From: Streptosporangiaceae bacterium
GTDB taxonomy: Bacteria > Actinomycetota > Actinomycetes > Streptosporangiales > Streptosporangiaceae
Length of the DNA stretch: 22,513 bases
NCBI GenBank assembly: GCA_030041195.1
Contig: JASHOI010000287.1
Location: forward strand, 1-22,513
Reading direction: 5' to 3'
Position 1 is the stretch's first letter, and the number at the start of each line of letters is the position of its first letter. Shown here in pieces: positions 7,797 through 16,264 of the stretch. Both the position numbers and the translations under genes were made by a program. The notes below the pieces were generated by a model. That model had not been told where the DNA came from, ran no database searches, and was given only the letters and a program-made list of their open reading frames with translations.

Positions 7797-8067
7797 CCGT
7801 CTCGCTCCCCCGATCTCGGGCCATGGCACCGGCCGTTGTGTGACGTTTTTGACTATTGCGAGGTATTTCATGTATTGGACGTCATACTGATACGCGAGGT
7901 TGCCATAGAGGCAGATATTTCTCTCGGGTTTTCTGGTGCCAGCCTTCGGCCTCTTTGGCGCCGTCGTTCCGGCCGTTCTCAGGCCGCCAATCACGCAGGC
8001 CCTCCCGCCGCCACCGATGCACGGCACCGGGCCGTGGCAGGCGGTGGCCTGCGGCTACCCTTGGCAG
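7797..8067. promoter_or_regulatory. divergent intergenic region with AT-rich island
   Basis: About 270 bp between the secreted-protein unit (-) and hisD (+). The middle (~7843-7945) is strikingly AT-rich for this genome, with T runs, TATTTCATGTATTGG and GATATTTCTC. GCGAGGT occurs twice in the same orientation (7858-7864 and 7894-7900). TTGACT at 7849-7854 resembles a + strand -35 element, but no convincing -10 follows at proper spacing. It probably contains the promoter and operator of the protease unit; I cannot assign exact elements. Confidence 0.5.
8056..8061 (+). promoter_or_regulatory. candidate leaderless -10 box (TACCCT) of hisD
   Basis: TACCCT is followed by 6 nt and then the GTG of hisD (8068). 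No Shine-Dalgarno is visible, consistent with transcription starting at or next to the G of GTG. The same spacing recurs at hisC and hisH. Confidence 0.55.
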
Positions 8068-9426
8068 GTGCTCACCAGGGTCGATTTGCGCGGCGAGGCC
8101 GCGGCCAGCCTCGGCAGACAGCGGCTTGACGGGGTGCTGCCGCGGGCCCGGCTTGACGTCGAGGCAGCGCTCGACGCGGTGCGGCCGGTCTGCGAGGACG
8201 TGCGGCTGCGGGGCGCGGCAGCGGTCCGCGACCAGACCAGGCGGTTCGACGGCGTCGACCTGCCCAGCACCAGGGTTCCGGCCAGCGCGCTGGCCGACGC
8301 GCTCGCCGAGCTCACCCCGGACGTGCGGGCGGCGCTGCAGGAGGCGGCGCGGCGGGCACGCCTGGTGCACCAGGCGCAGCTGCCGGCCGAGCCGGTCACC
8401 ACGGTCGCCGAGGGAGCCACGGTGACCGAGCGCTACGTGCCCGTGGAACGGGCCGGGGTCTACGTGCCGGGCGGGCTGGTCGCCTACCCGTCCTCGGTGG
8501 TGATGAACGTGATCCCGGCGCAGATAGCGGGCGTCGCCGAGATCGCCGTCGCCTCTCCGCCCCGGCCCGAGCGCGGCGGGCTGCCGCATCCGGCGGTGCT
8601 GGCGGCCTGCGCGCTGCTCGGGATCACCGAGGTGCACGCGGCCGGCGGGGCCCAGGCGATCGCGATGCTCGGATACGGCACCGCCGACTGCGCGCCCGTG
8701 GACGTCATCAGCGGGCCGGGCAACGTCTACGTCGCCGCGGCCAAGCGGCTCCTGCTCGGCCGGGTCGGGACCGACGCCGAGGCCGGCCCGACCGAGATCG
8801 CGATCATCGCCGACGGGTCGGCCGACCCGGCGTTCGTCGCCGCCGACCTGGTCGCGCAGGCCGAGCATGATGCGCTGGCCGCCTGCCTGCTGATCACCAC
8901 CGATCCCGGGCTCGCCGACCGGGTCGACGGCGAGCTGGCCCGGCAGGTCGCGGCGGCGCGGCACCGGGAGCGGATCACCGAAGCCCTGGCCGGCCAGTCC
9001 GCCTGCGTGCTCGTGGCCGACGCCGGCGCGGCGCTGGCGGTCGCGGACGCGTGGGCACCGGAACACCTGGAGATCCAGGCCGAAGGCGCCGCCGAGCTCG
9101 CCGCGCGGGTCCGCAACGCCGGCGCGGTGTTCGTCGGGCCGTACTCGCCGGTGTCGCTGGGCGATTACCTGGCCGGCTCCAATCACGTGCTGCCCACCGG
9201 CGGGACCGCGCGGCACTCCGGCGGGCTTTCCGTGCTCACCTTCCTGCGCGGCATCCACGTGGTGACCTACGACGCCGCGGCGCTGGCCGCCGTCGCGCCG
9301 CACATCGAGGCGCTCGGCGGGGCCGAGGACCTCGCCGCGCATGTGAACGCGGTAACCGCGCGGCTGGCAGCCGGCCCGGCGCCCGGCGGGGCCGAACCCC
9401 GGCCGGCGCCGACCGGTCGCGTGTAG
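8068..9426 (+). CDS. hisD: histidinol dehydrogenase
   Basis: A 452-residue enzyme that oxidises L-histidinol twice with NAD+ to L-histidine, the last pathway step. Zinc ligands known from E. coli HisD are in place: Q264 and H267 in VAQAEHD, D366 in SLGDYLAG and H425 in AAHVNAVT. The catalytic Glu-His pair is E332-H333 in WAPEHLE, and GPGNVYVAAAKR (~217-228) is the glycine-rich core signature. The GTG at 8068 is chosen because it starts the protein with LTRVDLRGE, as in actinobacterial HisD; an in-frame ATG at 7936 would add an unlike, low-quality extension. The C-terminus carries a ~18-residue Pro/Gly/Ala tail. It is separated from hisC by four unrelated genes. Confidence 0.96.
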   Translation: MLTRVDLRGEAAASLGRQRLDGVLPRARLDVEAALDAVRPVCEDVRLRGAAAVRDQTRRFDGVDLPSTRVPASALADALAELTPDVRAALQEAARRARLVHQAQLPAEPVTTVAEGATVTERYVPVERAGVYVPGGLVAYPSSVVMNVIPAQIAGVAEIAVASPPRPERGGLPHPAVLAACALLGITEVHAAGGAQAIAMLGYGTADCAPVDVISGPGNVYVAAAKRLLLGRVGTDAEAGPTEIAIIADGSADPAFVAADLVAQAEHDALAACLLITTDPGLADRVDGELARQVAAARHRERITEALAGQSACVLVADAGAALAVADAWAPEHLEIQAEGAAELAARVRNAGAVFVGPYSPVSLGDYLAGSNHVLPTGGTARHSGGLSVLTFLRGIHVVTYDAAALAAVAPHIEALGGAEDLAAHVNAVTARLAAGPAPGGAEPRPAPTGRV

Positions 9427-9505
9427 CGGAGATGTCAGCGACAGTTATCCGCTTCGTCATCGCGTGGAAGCCGTTTGCGAACGTCGCCTGTTGCACCGTG
9501 TGATC

Positions 9506-10645
9506 GTGAGGATCGCGGTTATAACCGAGTCATTCCCGCCCGACGTGAACGGTGTCGCTCACTGCGTGCTGCGCGTGGCCGAGCACCTGGTCCAGCGAGG
9601 TCACGACCCGCTGGTCATCGCCCCCCGTCCCGCCGACTGTCTGCCGCGCCCGGACGACACGGTTCCGTACCAGGTCGTCCGGATGCCGTCGCTGCCGATG
9701 CCCGGGTACCCGGGCTTCCGGATCGCCGCCGCTGGCGCGAGCCTGCGTGCCGCGCTGACCAGCCACGGCAGTGAGCTCGTGCACCTGGCAAGCCCGTTTG
9801 TGCTCGGCGGCGGGGGAGCCGCCGCTGCCGCGCGGCTGCGGCTGCCGATCGTTGCCGTGTACCAGACCGACATGCCCGGGTATGCCCGCGCCTACCGGTT
9901 CGGCCCGGCGGGCCAGGCCGCCGCCTGGCGCCGCGTGCGCCGGATCCACAACGCCGCCGACCGGACACTCGCGCCGTCCACCGCCGCGGCCGCGAGCCTG
10001 CACGCGCACGGCATCGAGCGGGTGTGGCTCTGGGGCCGCGGCGTGGACACCACCCGGTTCGACCCGGCCAAGCGCAGCGAGCAGCTGCGCGCCGAGCTCG
10101 CCCCGGACGGCGAGATACTGGCCGGGTACGTGGGCAGGCTGGCCCCGGAGAAGCGGGTCGAGCTGCTCAGCCACGTGGCGGCGCTGCCCGGGGTTCGCCT
10201 GGTGGTCGTCGGCTCCGGCCCGGCCGAGGCCGCCGCGCGCCGGGCCATGCCCGCCGCGGCGTTCCTTGGCCAGCGCCACGGAGAACAGCTGGCCAGCATC
10301 TACGCCAGCCTCGACGTGTTCGTCCACAGCGGGCCGCTGGAGACGTTCGGCCAGACCCTTCAGGAGGCCGCGGCCAGCGGCCTGCCCGTGGTCGCGCCCG
10401 CAGCGGGCGGGCCGCTCGACCTGGTCAGCGACGGCGTCACCGGGTTCCTGGTGCGCCCGTGCGACCCCGGTGCGCTGGCCGGTGCCGTGGCCAGGCTGGC
10501 GGCCGACCCCGGGCTGCGCGCCCGCCAGGGCAGAGCCGCCAGGCAGCGGGTGCTCGGCCGGACCTGGACCGCCCTGGGCGACGAGCTGATCGGCCACTAC
10601 GAAGCGGTGCTGCGGGCCGGCAGCGCGGTGGAGGTGTCCGCGTGA
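9506..10645 (+). CDS. GT4 family glycosyltransferase, MgtA/PimB-like mannosyltransferase
   Basis: A 379-residue GT-B enzyme, matching the length of mycobacterial MgtA (Rv0557). The N-terminus RIAVITESFPPDVNGVAHCV (~2-21) is the acceptor-side signature. The C-terminal donor domain shows GRLAPEKR (R211, K216) and the E-x7-E motif LETFGQTLQEA (E279, E287). VYQTDMPGYARAY (~118-130) and the HSGPLETFGQ block also resemble MgtA, which moves mannose from GDP-mannose to glucuronosyl-diacylglycerol; PimB/PimC-type activity is the alternative. No signal peptide; probably at the inner membrane face. GTG 9506 is preferred because RIAVITE follows directly; GTG 9500 would add two residues. Its TGA overlaps the GTG of the SGNH hydrolase by 4 nt, so they form an operon. 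Confidence 0.88.
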   Translation: MRIAVITESFPPDVNGVAHCVLRVAEHLVQRGHDPLVIAPRPADCLPRPDDTVPYQVVRMPSLPMPGYPGFRIAAAGASLRAALTSHGSELVHLASPFVLGGGGAAAAARLRLPIVAVYQTDMPGYARAYRFGPAGQAAAWRRVRRIHNAADRTLAPSTAAAASLHAHGIERVWLWGRGVDTTRFDPAKRSEQLRAELAPDGEILAGYVGRLAPEKRVELLSHVAALPGVRLVVVGSGPAEAAARRAMPAAAFLGQRHGEQLASIYASLDVFVHSGPLETFGQTLQEAAASGLPVVAPAAGGPLDLVSDGVTGFLVRPCDPGALAGAVARLAADPGLRARQGRAARQRVLGRTWTALGDELIGHYEAVLRAGSAVEVSA

Positions 10646-11457
10646 CCACGTTCGCAGCTCTCGGCGATTCGATCACGCTTGGCGTCGGCGATCCGGTCCC
10701 GATGGATGGCCGCCGGGCCTGGCGCGGCTGGGCCGCGCTGCTCGCCGAGGGCCTGCACGAGCCGCGGCTGCACATCCTCGCTTCCTGCGGCGCGCGGATC
10801 GTGGACGTCGAGCGTGACCAGCTCCCCGCCGCCCTCCAGCTGCGCCCGGAGGTCGCCAGTTTCGTCGTCGGGGTCAACGACACGCTGCGGACCAGCTTCG
10901 ACATCAACCAGGCCGCCGCGGCGGCGGCGCACACCGTTGGCGCGCTGCGCGCCGCCGGCGCCGAGGTGCTGACGATGCGGCTGCCCGACCCGGGGCAGAT
11001 GCTGGGCCTGCCCGGTGCGCTGGCCCGTCCCCTGGCCCGCCGGATGCACGAGCTGAACGCGGTGCTGGACGGGCTGGCGGAGCGATTCGGCACGCTGCAT
11101 TACGACGCCGCGGGAGACGCCGAGGTGCGCGACCCACGGATGTGGGCCGTGGACCGGCTGCACCCCAGCGAGCGCGGCCACCGCCTGATCGCCTGCCGGT
11201 TTCACGACCTGCTCGCCGCCGCCGGGCTGCCGGCCGGGAACCGGCCCGATCCGGAGCCGTCCAGCACGCCGCCGACCCGGCTGGCCGAGATCGGGTGGAT
11301 GGCCACCAAGGGGACCGCGTGGGTGCTGCGCCGCTCAACCGACCTGGTGCCCGGCCTGCTGGCCATGGCGATCAGGGAGTGGTGGTCCGGCGAACAGTCG
11401 CCTAGCGCCACCATGGAACGCGTCGCAGCTGAGCCAGGTGCTCGGCAGGCAGGGTGA
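10642..11457 (+). CDS. SGNH/GDSL-type esterase or lipase
   Basis: A 271-residue hydrolase without a signal peptide. The four SGNH blocks are visible: block I FAALGDSITLG with nucleophile S10; block II Gly in ASCGARI (G50); block III VVGVNDT with N79; block V WAVDRLHPSERGH with D171 and H174. This predicts an acyl esterase, lipase or acetyl-hydrolase of unknown substrate. GTGA overlap with the glycosyltransferase stop (10642-10645) shows translational coupling, so it may deacylate the lipid or glycan made by that enzyme (inference). The last ~18 codons overlap the 3' end of the convergent FUSC gene by 56 nt. The C-terminal ~80 residues beyond block V are an extension of unclear role. Confidence 0.88.
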   Translation: MTTFAALGDSITLGVGDPVPMDGRRAWRGWAALLAEGLHEPRLHILASCGARIVDVERDQLPAALQLRPEVASFVVGVNDTLRTSFDINQAAAAAAHTVGALRAAGAEVLTMRLPDPGQMLGLPGALARPLARRMHELNAVLDGLAERFGTLHYDAAGDAEVRDPRMWAVDRLHPSERGHRLIACRFHDLLAAAGLPAGNRPDPEPSSTPPTRLAEIGWMATKGTAWVLRRSTDLVPGLLAMAIREWWSGEQSPSATMERVAAEPGARQAG

Positions 11458-13669
11458 TGTCCTGGGTGTGCGACCCGAGGTCCTGAAGGTGCTCCCGGAC
11501 CCAGAGCGGGTGCGGACTGCTGAGCGCCGGGGGCGGCTGCCCGTCCGGCAAGAGCACCGGGGCCGTAACGGGCACCGGCTGGTCATGGCCGGGCGGCCCG
11601 ACCAGGACAGCGATGCGCCGGTAGAAGCCGGCCAGCTCCTCGCTCTCGTGCCGCAGCGGCCGCACCGGATCGGGATGCCCGTCCGTGCCCGTCGGCGGGC
11701 AAAAGGCGCGCAGGCCGGCCAGTGAATGCGCGGTGAGCCTGAGCCGTGTCGTGCCCATGACCAGGCTCCACAGATCGTGCTTGGACGCCCGCTTGGTCCC
11801 CTGCTCGGACAGGAACAGGCGAAGCGCGTCGTCGAGGCGGTTGCCGGCCGCGACCGCGGCGAGGGCGGTATCCGGCGCCTCCCGGCGCAGGCCGAGGGAC
11901 CAGTCCACCGCCTGGGTCAGGTACGCCGCCCCCGACCGGAACGCGTCGGCGAGGTCGTCGCCGACCACGGCGCTGGCACCACGCGGCCAGAACAGCACGC
12001 CGACCACGAGGCTCACCAGGCAGCCGAGCACGACGTCCTGGACCCGGACCAGGCCGACTCTCCAGCCCGCGGGCACAAGCAGGTTGTACAGCACGATCAC
12101 CGTGATCGTGAACGCCGCCTGGCCAACGGCGAACGGCGCCGTCCCGGGCGCGTAGGCCGCGACGAGCACCGCGACAGGCAGAGCGATCCACAACGCGGTG
12201 TGCCCGCTGCCGATGGCCAGCATCAGCGCGGCGCCGACCGCGAAGCCGACGACGGTGCCCGCCAGCGCCCGCATCACGGTCGCCCCGGTGGCCGCGGCGT
12301 TCGTGCGCAGCACCGAGAGCGTGCCGAGCACCACCCAGAAGCCGTGCTGCACGTCGAGGAGGTCGGCGACAAGAACCGCGGCGGCGAGTGCTATCGCGCC
12401 GCGCGCGCTGCTGCGGAACCACACCGAGCGCACGCTGGCGTGCCGCGAGGCCACGCTGGCGGCGCCGGCCAGCCCGGCCAGCCGCCCCGCGGTCACCGGG
12501 CTGCCCTCGTCACCCCCGTACCAGCTGCTCCGCTGCGCGGCGACGGTTTCGGGGTCGGCCTGCCGGGTGGCGACCAAGGCGTCGGCCACGGCGCTGCGCG
12601 CGGCGACCGCGATCGCCTGGGCGTGCACGGCGTGCTGCGCCGCCGCCTCGATGCTGGCCGGGTCCCCGGACAGTTCCTGCTGATGCGCCGAGCTGGCCTC
12701 CCTGGCGCGCTCCAGCCGGCCGATGTCGCGCGCGACGTCTTCGGCGGACACGTCCTGGCCGCCCAGCAGCAGGGCCACGTCGGCGAGCACCGTCGCCGCC
12801 GCGCCGAGCAGCTCGCGGTCGGCCGCGGCCGCCTGCCGCACGTCCAGGTGGCCGTCCAGCGCGTCGGCGGTCAGCGAGGTCACCCACTCGAGCAGCTCGG
12901 TGATGTTGGCCAGGCCCTGGTCCGCCGTTGCCAGGCCGGTTGGCCGGTACGGCGTGGCCGCGAACAGGTTCATGAGCTGGTGTTTGGCCGCGGTCGTGGC
13001 ATCCCGGTCGGCCGCGGTGGCATCGCCGCGCCGGGCGGCCTCGAGCCGGCTGCCCAGCGCCTTCGCCAGGTCGGCCGCTGCGGCGCGGAGCCGGTCTCCC
13101 TGCGATCGCGGCGACAGCAGCAGCACCGCCGCCGTGCCCGCCACCGACGCCAGCCACCACCCGGCGAGCCGGGACGGGACGTCGGAGATCGTGCCGGGGG
13201 AGGCGACCGGCAGCACGTAGGCAAGCAGCGCCGCTGTGACGCCGGAGGCGGCATTGGGCCCGGCCACCCCGGCGAAGAAGATCGCGAACGCCACCGGAAT
13301 GGTCACGATCGCCGCCAGCCACGCGGTCGCGTGCACCGCCGTGCCGATCGTCAGCACCACGCTGCCGACCACGGCGAGCCCCAGGTGCGCGATGGCCTTG
13401 TCCCGCCTGGTTCCGCCGAACGAGGCCAGGACAAGCGTGGCGAAACTGCCGAAGGCCGCAAAAGTGGCCATTTGCAGGTCGCCGATCACCTTGAAGGTGA
13501 GCGCGAACAGCAAGGGCATGACGATCGTCGCGCGCACCGCTCGGATGGCGGCGGCGCTGGACCACGTCACCGGCCAGAGGGACGGGCCCGGCGCCCCCGG
13601 CGAGGAGGACCGTGGCAGCCGGACCCGCAAGCGCCGGGCGGACGGGGCCGCTACCGCGGAGTCGGACAT
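11402..13669 (-). CDS. FUSC-family (aromatic-acid-exporter-like) integral membrane protein
   Basis: A 755-residue protein with the two-module layout of FUSC/AaeB-like transporters. The first cluster of hydrophobic helices spans ~42-187 (for example MPLLFALTFKVIG, LAVVGSVVLTIGTAV, WLASVAGTAAVLLLSP). A ~230-residue soluble, Ala-rich helical domain follows (~190-415). A second cluster covers ~422-562, with the conserved FUSC start DVQHGFWVVLGTLSVLRTNA and a WPRGA end. A soluble C-terminal tail follows. It probably exports small organic or aromatic acids across the cytoplasmic membrane; the substrate is not predictable. ATG 13667-13669 is chosen: TAGGCT lies 7 nt upstream on the same strand, and the longer in-frame extension overlaps the divergent SDR gene. 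It is transcribed against the his genes. Confidence 0.87.
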   Translation of the reverse strand: MSDSAVAAPSARRLRVRLPRSSSPGAPGPSLWPVTWSSAAAIRAVRATIVMPLLFALTFKVIGDLQMATFAAFGSFATLVLASFGGTRRDKAIAHLGLAVVGSVVLTIGTAVHATAWLAAIVTIPVAFAIFFAGVAGPNAASGVTAALLAYVLPVASPGTISDVPSRLAGWWLASVAGTAAVLLLSPRSQGDRLRAAAADLAKALGSRLEAARRGDATAADRDATTAAKHQLMNLFAATPYRPTGLATADQGLANITELLEWVTSLTADALDGHLDVRQAAAADRELLGAAATVLADVALLLGGQDVSAEDVARDIGRLERAREASSAHQQELSGDPASIEAAAQHAVHAQAIAVAARSAVADALVATRQADPETVAAQRSSWYGGDEGSPVTAGRLAGLAGAASVASRHASVRSVWFRSSARGAIALAAAVLVADLLDVQHGFWVVLGTLSVLRTNAAATGATVMRALAGTVVGFAVGAALMLAIGSGHTALWIALPVAVLVAAYAPGTAPFAVGQAAFTITVIVLYNLLVPAGWRVGLVRVQDVVLGCLVSLVVGVLFWPRGASAVVGDDLADAFRSGAAYLTQAVDWSLGLRREAPDTALAAVAAGNRLDDALRLFLSEQGTKRASKHDLWSLVMGTTRLRLTAHSLAGLRAFCPPTGTDGHPDPVRPLRHESEELAGFYRRIAVLVGPPGHDQPVPVTAPVLLPDGQPPPALSSPHPLWVREHLQDLGSHTQDITLPAEHLAQLRRVPWWR

Positions 13670-13676
13670 CGGGACA

Positions 13677-13682
13677 AGCCTA
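13677..13682 (-). promoter_or_regulatory. candidate -10 box (TAGGCT) of the FUSC gene
   Basis: On the - strand TAGGCT is followed by 7 nt (TGTCCCG) and the ATG at 13669. No ribosome-binding sequence fits between them, so a leaderless or near-leaderless transcript is likely. Confidence 0.5.
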
Positions 13683-13786
13683 CAAACGGGCGCCGCCCAG
13701 CGGAATCGCCGGAATACGACAACCGGTTTCACGACCCGCGGCGGCCGTAGCGCAGCCGCGGGCCTGCGATGATGCACGATGGGCGG

Positions 13787-13852
13787 GTGAACCGAACCGC
13801 GGCCTGGCCGGCCGCTCCGCGATCGTGGCCGGGCGACGATGAGCCCCGGTGA
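13787..13852 (+). other. possible 21-codon upstream ORF overlapping the SDR start
   Basis: A GTG at 13787 sits exactly 6 nt after CACGAT (13775-13780), the same distance seen at hisC, hisD and hisH, although the hexamer lacks the first T. The reading frame encodes VNRTAAWPAAPRSWPGDDEPR and stops with TGA at 13850-13852, 14 nt inside the SDR gene (ATG 13839). It could be a leaderless leader peptide whose translation feeds the SDR start, which has no obvious Shine-Dalgarno of its own. It may equally be chance. Confidence 0.2.
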
Positions 13853-14543
13853 GCGGATTGCGGTCGTGACCGGAGGCAACCGCGGAATCGGCCGTGAGGT
13901 CGTGCGCCAGCTGGGGCAGCGCGGGTTCAGCGTGATCCTCGGGTCGCGCGACCCGGTGGCCGGCGAGCGCGCCGCGGCCGAACTGGCGGGCGAGGGGCTG
14001 TCGGTGCGCGCACATCGTCTGGACGTCACCGACACCGGCACCGTCGAGAGGCTCGCCTGGGAGCTGGCGGATCGCTACGGCCGGCTGGACGTGCTGGTCA
14101 ACAACGCGGCCATCCACTACGACACCTGGCAGCGCGCGTCAACGGCCGACCTCGGCATCGTCGCCGAAGCCTGGGACGCCAACGTGATGGGCCCGTGGCG
14201 GATGTGCCTGGCCTTGCTTCCGCTGCTGCGCCGGGGCCAGCAGCGCCGGATCGTCAACGTGTCCAGCGAGTCGGGGTCGCTGGCCAGCATGGGCGGCGGC
14301 ACGCCGGCCTACTCGGTCACCAAGGCCGCCCTGAACGCGCTGACCCGGATCCTGGCGGACGAGCTGCGCTCCGAGGGCATCCTGGTCAACGCCGTGTGCC
14401 CGGGCTGGGTCGCCACCGACATGGGCGGCCAGGGCGGGAGGCCGGTCGCGGACGGCGCGGCGAGCGTGCTGTGGGCCGTGGACCTGGCCGACGACGGCCC
14501 GGCCGGGGGGTTTTTCCGCGACGGGCAGCCGCTACCGTGGTGA
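13839..14543 (+). CDS. short-chain dehydrogenase/reductase (SDR family)
   Basis: A 234-residue classical SDR. Visible motifs: cofactor loop TGGNRGIG (11-18) after VAVVT-type beta1; SRD at ~36-38, whose Arg suggests NADP(H); LDVTD (~61-65) adenine pocket; NNAA (88-91); catalytic Ser within NVSSESGS (~140-147); Y158-x3-K162 in YSVTKAAL; PGWVATDMGG (~188-197). The set resembles carbonyl-reductase-like members acting on small aldehydes or ketones; the physiological substrate is unknown. It lies 42 nt upstream of hisC on the same strand, but hisC has its own promoter-like hexamer. It is divergent from the FUSC gene, with which it shares a ~170-bp intergenic region. Confidence 0.93.
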   Translation: MSPGERIAVVTGGNRGIGREVVRQLGQRGFSVILGSRDPVAGERAAAELAGEGLSVRAHRLDVTDTGTVERLAWELADRYGRLDVLVNNAAIHYDTWQRASTADLGIVAEAWDANVMGPWRMCLALLPLLRRGQQRRIVNVSSESGSLASMGGGTPAYSVTKAALNALTRILADELRSEGILVNAVCPGWVATDMGGQGGRPVADGAASVLWAVDLADDGPAGGFFRDGQPLPW

Positions 14544-14573
14544 CAGGCCGCGGAACGCCCAGACCAGGCCCGT

Positions 14574-14579
14574 TAGGCT
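14574..14579 (+). promoter_or_regulatory. candidate leaderless -10 box (TAGGCT) of hisC
   Basis: TAGGCT is followed by exactly 6 nt (TACCCG) and the GTG of hisC at 14586. There is no Shine-Dalgarno in the interval, consistent with a leaderless mRNA. No clear -35 is seen. Confidence 0.55.
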
Positions 14580-14585
14580 TACCCG

Positions 14586-15677
14586 GTGAGAACCGGCCAG
14601 GCCCTGCCGCTGCGTGACGACCTCGCGGGTCGCCAGCCGTACGGGTCACCGCAGCTGGACGTCCCGGTGCGGCTGAACGTCAACGAGAACCCCTACCCGC
14701 CATCACCGGCCCTGGTCCGCGCGATCGCCGACGCGGTGGCGGAGGCGGCGGGCACGCTCAACAGGTACCCCGACCGGGATTTCGGGGCCCTGCGCGACGA
14801 CCTGGCCAGCTACCTCGGCCACGGGCTCGGCCGGGACCAGGTCTGGGCCGCCAACGGCTCCAACGAGATCATGCAGCAGCTGCTGCTCGCGTTCGGCGGA
14901 CCCGGCCGCACCGCGCTCGGCTTCGAGCCGTCGTACTCGATGCACCCGGAGATCGCGCAGAACACCGGCACCCGCTGGGTGCCGGCGGCCAGGGACGGCG
15001 GGGACGACGGGTTCGGCATCGACCCCGGCCGGGCCGCGGCGGCTATCCGCGAGGTACAGCCGGATCTGGTCTTCCTCACCTCGCCGAACAACCCGACCGG
15101 AACCGCGCTCCCGCTGGCCGTGATCGAGGAGGTGTGCGCGGCGGCCCCCGGAATGGTCGTGGTCGACGAGGCCTACGCCGAGTTCTCCCGCGACCGCAGC
15201 CGCACCGCGCTCGACCTGCTGCCCGCCCACGAGCGCCTGGTCGTGACCAGGACGATGTCCAAGGCGTTCGCGATGGCCGGAACGCGCCTCGGCTACCTGG
15301 CCGCCTCGCCGGAGGTGATCCGGGCGCTGCTGATCGTGCGGCTGCCCTATCACCTGTCCGCGATCACACAGGCGGTGGCGCGGGTCGCCCTCCGGCACTC
15401 GCAAGAACTGCTGGCCACCGTCTCCGATCTCCGCCTCGAACGCGACGCGCTGGTGGAATGGGTGCGCAGCCGCGGCCTGGCCGCGGCGGATTCCGACGCC
15501 AACTTCGTGCTGTTCGGCACTTTTGCCGACCGGCACGCGGTCTGGCAGGGGCTGCTGGACCGCGGTGTGCTGATCCGCGAGGTCGGCCCGCCCGGCTGGC
15601 TGCGGGTGAGCGTCGGCACCCCGGCCGAGATGGCCGCGTTCCGCGCCGCACTCGACGAGGTGCTGAGGAATGGCTAA
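14586..15677 (+). CDS. hisC: histidinol-phosphate aminotransferase
   Basis: A 363-residue class-I/II PLP aminotransferase making L-histidinol phosphate from imidazole-acetol phosphate and glutamate. Features: substrate-side [12 protein letters not shown] (~30-41); ANGSNEIM (~89-96) phosphate loop; SPNNPTG (~166-172); [10 protein letters not shown] with D194; and PLP lysine K226 in [16 protein letters not shown]. These match HisC rather than an aromatic aminotransferase, and the direct overlap with hisB settles the assignment. The GTG at 14586 is preferred because it is the first codon after the TAGGCT-N6 element. The stop TAA (15675-15677) lies inside hisB, an 8-nt overlap indicating translational coupling. 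Confidence 0.96.
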   Translation: MRTGQALPLRDDLAGRQPYGSPQLDVPVRLNVNENPYPPSPALVRAIADAVAEAAGTLNRYPDRDFGALRDDLASYLGHGLGRDQVWAANGSNEIMQQLLLAFGGPGRTALGFEPSYSMHPEIAQNTGTRWVPAARDGGDDGFGIDPGRAAAAIREVQPDLVFLTSPNNPTGTALPLAVIEEVCAAAPGMVVVDEAYAEFSRDRSRTALDLLPAHERLVVTRTMSKAFAMAGTRLGYLAASPEVIRALLIVRLPYHLSAITQAVARVALRHSQELLATVSDLRLERDALVEWVRSRGLAAADSDANFVLFGTFADRHAVWQGLLDRGVLIREVGPPGWLRVSVGTPAEMAAFRAALDEVLRNG

Positions 15678-16263
15678 CCGCACGGCGCGCGTCGAGCGCA
15701 TCACCAAGGAAACGCAGGTGCTGGTCGAGCTGGACCTCGACGGCACCGGCGCCGCCGAGGTGGAAACCGGCGTGCCGTTCTTCGACCACATGCTCGCCCA
15801 GCTTGGCAAGCACGGCTGCATCGATCTCATTGTGCGGGCACGTGGTGACGTGGAAATTGACGCGCACCACACCGTGGAAGACACCGCGCTCGCGCTCGGC
15901 CAGGCGCTCCGCGAGGCGCTCGGCGACAAGGCCGGGATCTCCCGGTTCGGCGACGCGCTGCTCCCGATGGACGAAACCCTGGTCCAGGCCGCCGTAGACC
16001 TGTCCGGCCGCCCGTACGCCGTGCACGCGGAACCAGACCGCATGCCGCCCACGATCGGCACCTACGACACGACGCTGACCAGGCACTTCTTCGAGTCGCT
16101 GGCAATGTCGGCCGGAATCTGCATACACCTCACCGTGCTCACCGGCCGCAACCCCCACCACATCGTCGAGGCCCAATTCAAAGCCTTCGCCCGCGCCCTC
16201 CGCTCCGCCGCGTCTCCGGATGCCCGCTCCGCGGGCATCCCCAGCACCAAAGGAACCCTCTAA
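15670..16263 (+). CDS. hisB: imidazoleglycerol-phosphate dehydratase
   Basis: A 197-residue monofunctional IGPD, without the phosphatase domain found in enterobacterial HisB. It converts imidazole-glycerol phosphate to imidazole-acetol phosphate using a di-manganese centre. Metal-binding motifs are present in both halves: [13 protein letters not shown] (H40), [10 protein letters not shown] (H66, H67, E70, D71), ARHFFESLA and [18 protein letters not shown]. The start ATG 15670 overlaps the end of hisC by 8 nt and uses TGAGGA within hisC as ribosome-binding site. It is the last gene of the hisC-hisB block; 2 nt after its TAA a long inverted repeat begins. Confidence 0.97.
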   Translation: MANRTARVERITKETQVLVELDLDGTGAAEVETGVPFFDHMLAQLGKHGCIDLIVRARGDVEIDAHHTVEDTALALGQALREALGDKAGISRFGDALLPMDETLVQAAVDLSGRPYAVHAEPDRMPPTIGTYDTTLTRHFFESLAMSAGICIHLTVLTGRNPHHIVEAQFKAFARALRSAASPDARSAGIPSTKGTL

Positions 16264-16264
16264 C

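Noticed and set aside
7797..8027. In-frame N-terminal extension of the S8-like protein across the AT-rich region.
   Set aside because: It would bury the signal peptide; ATG 7796 has a strong GGGGGAG ribosome-binding site.
7936..8067. Upstream ATG start for hisD.
   Set aside because: Would add 44 residues unlike HisD N-termini; GTG 8068 gives the expected start and a TACCCT-N6 promoter geometry.
11726..13750. 674-codon open frame on the + strand opposite the FUSC gene.
   Set aside because: Arg/Gly/His-rich with no recognisable domain; the - strand frame shows transmembrane helices and FUSC motifs.
13670..14041. In-frame N-terminal extension of the FUSC protein.
   Set aside because: Overlaps the divergent SDR gene; ATG 13669 directly follows a TAGGCT element.
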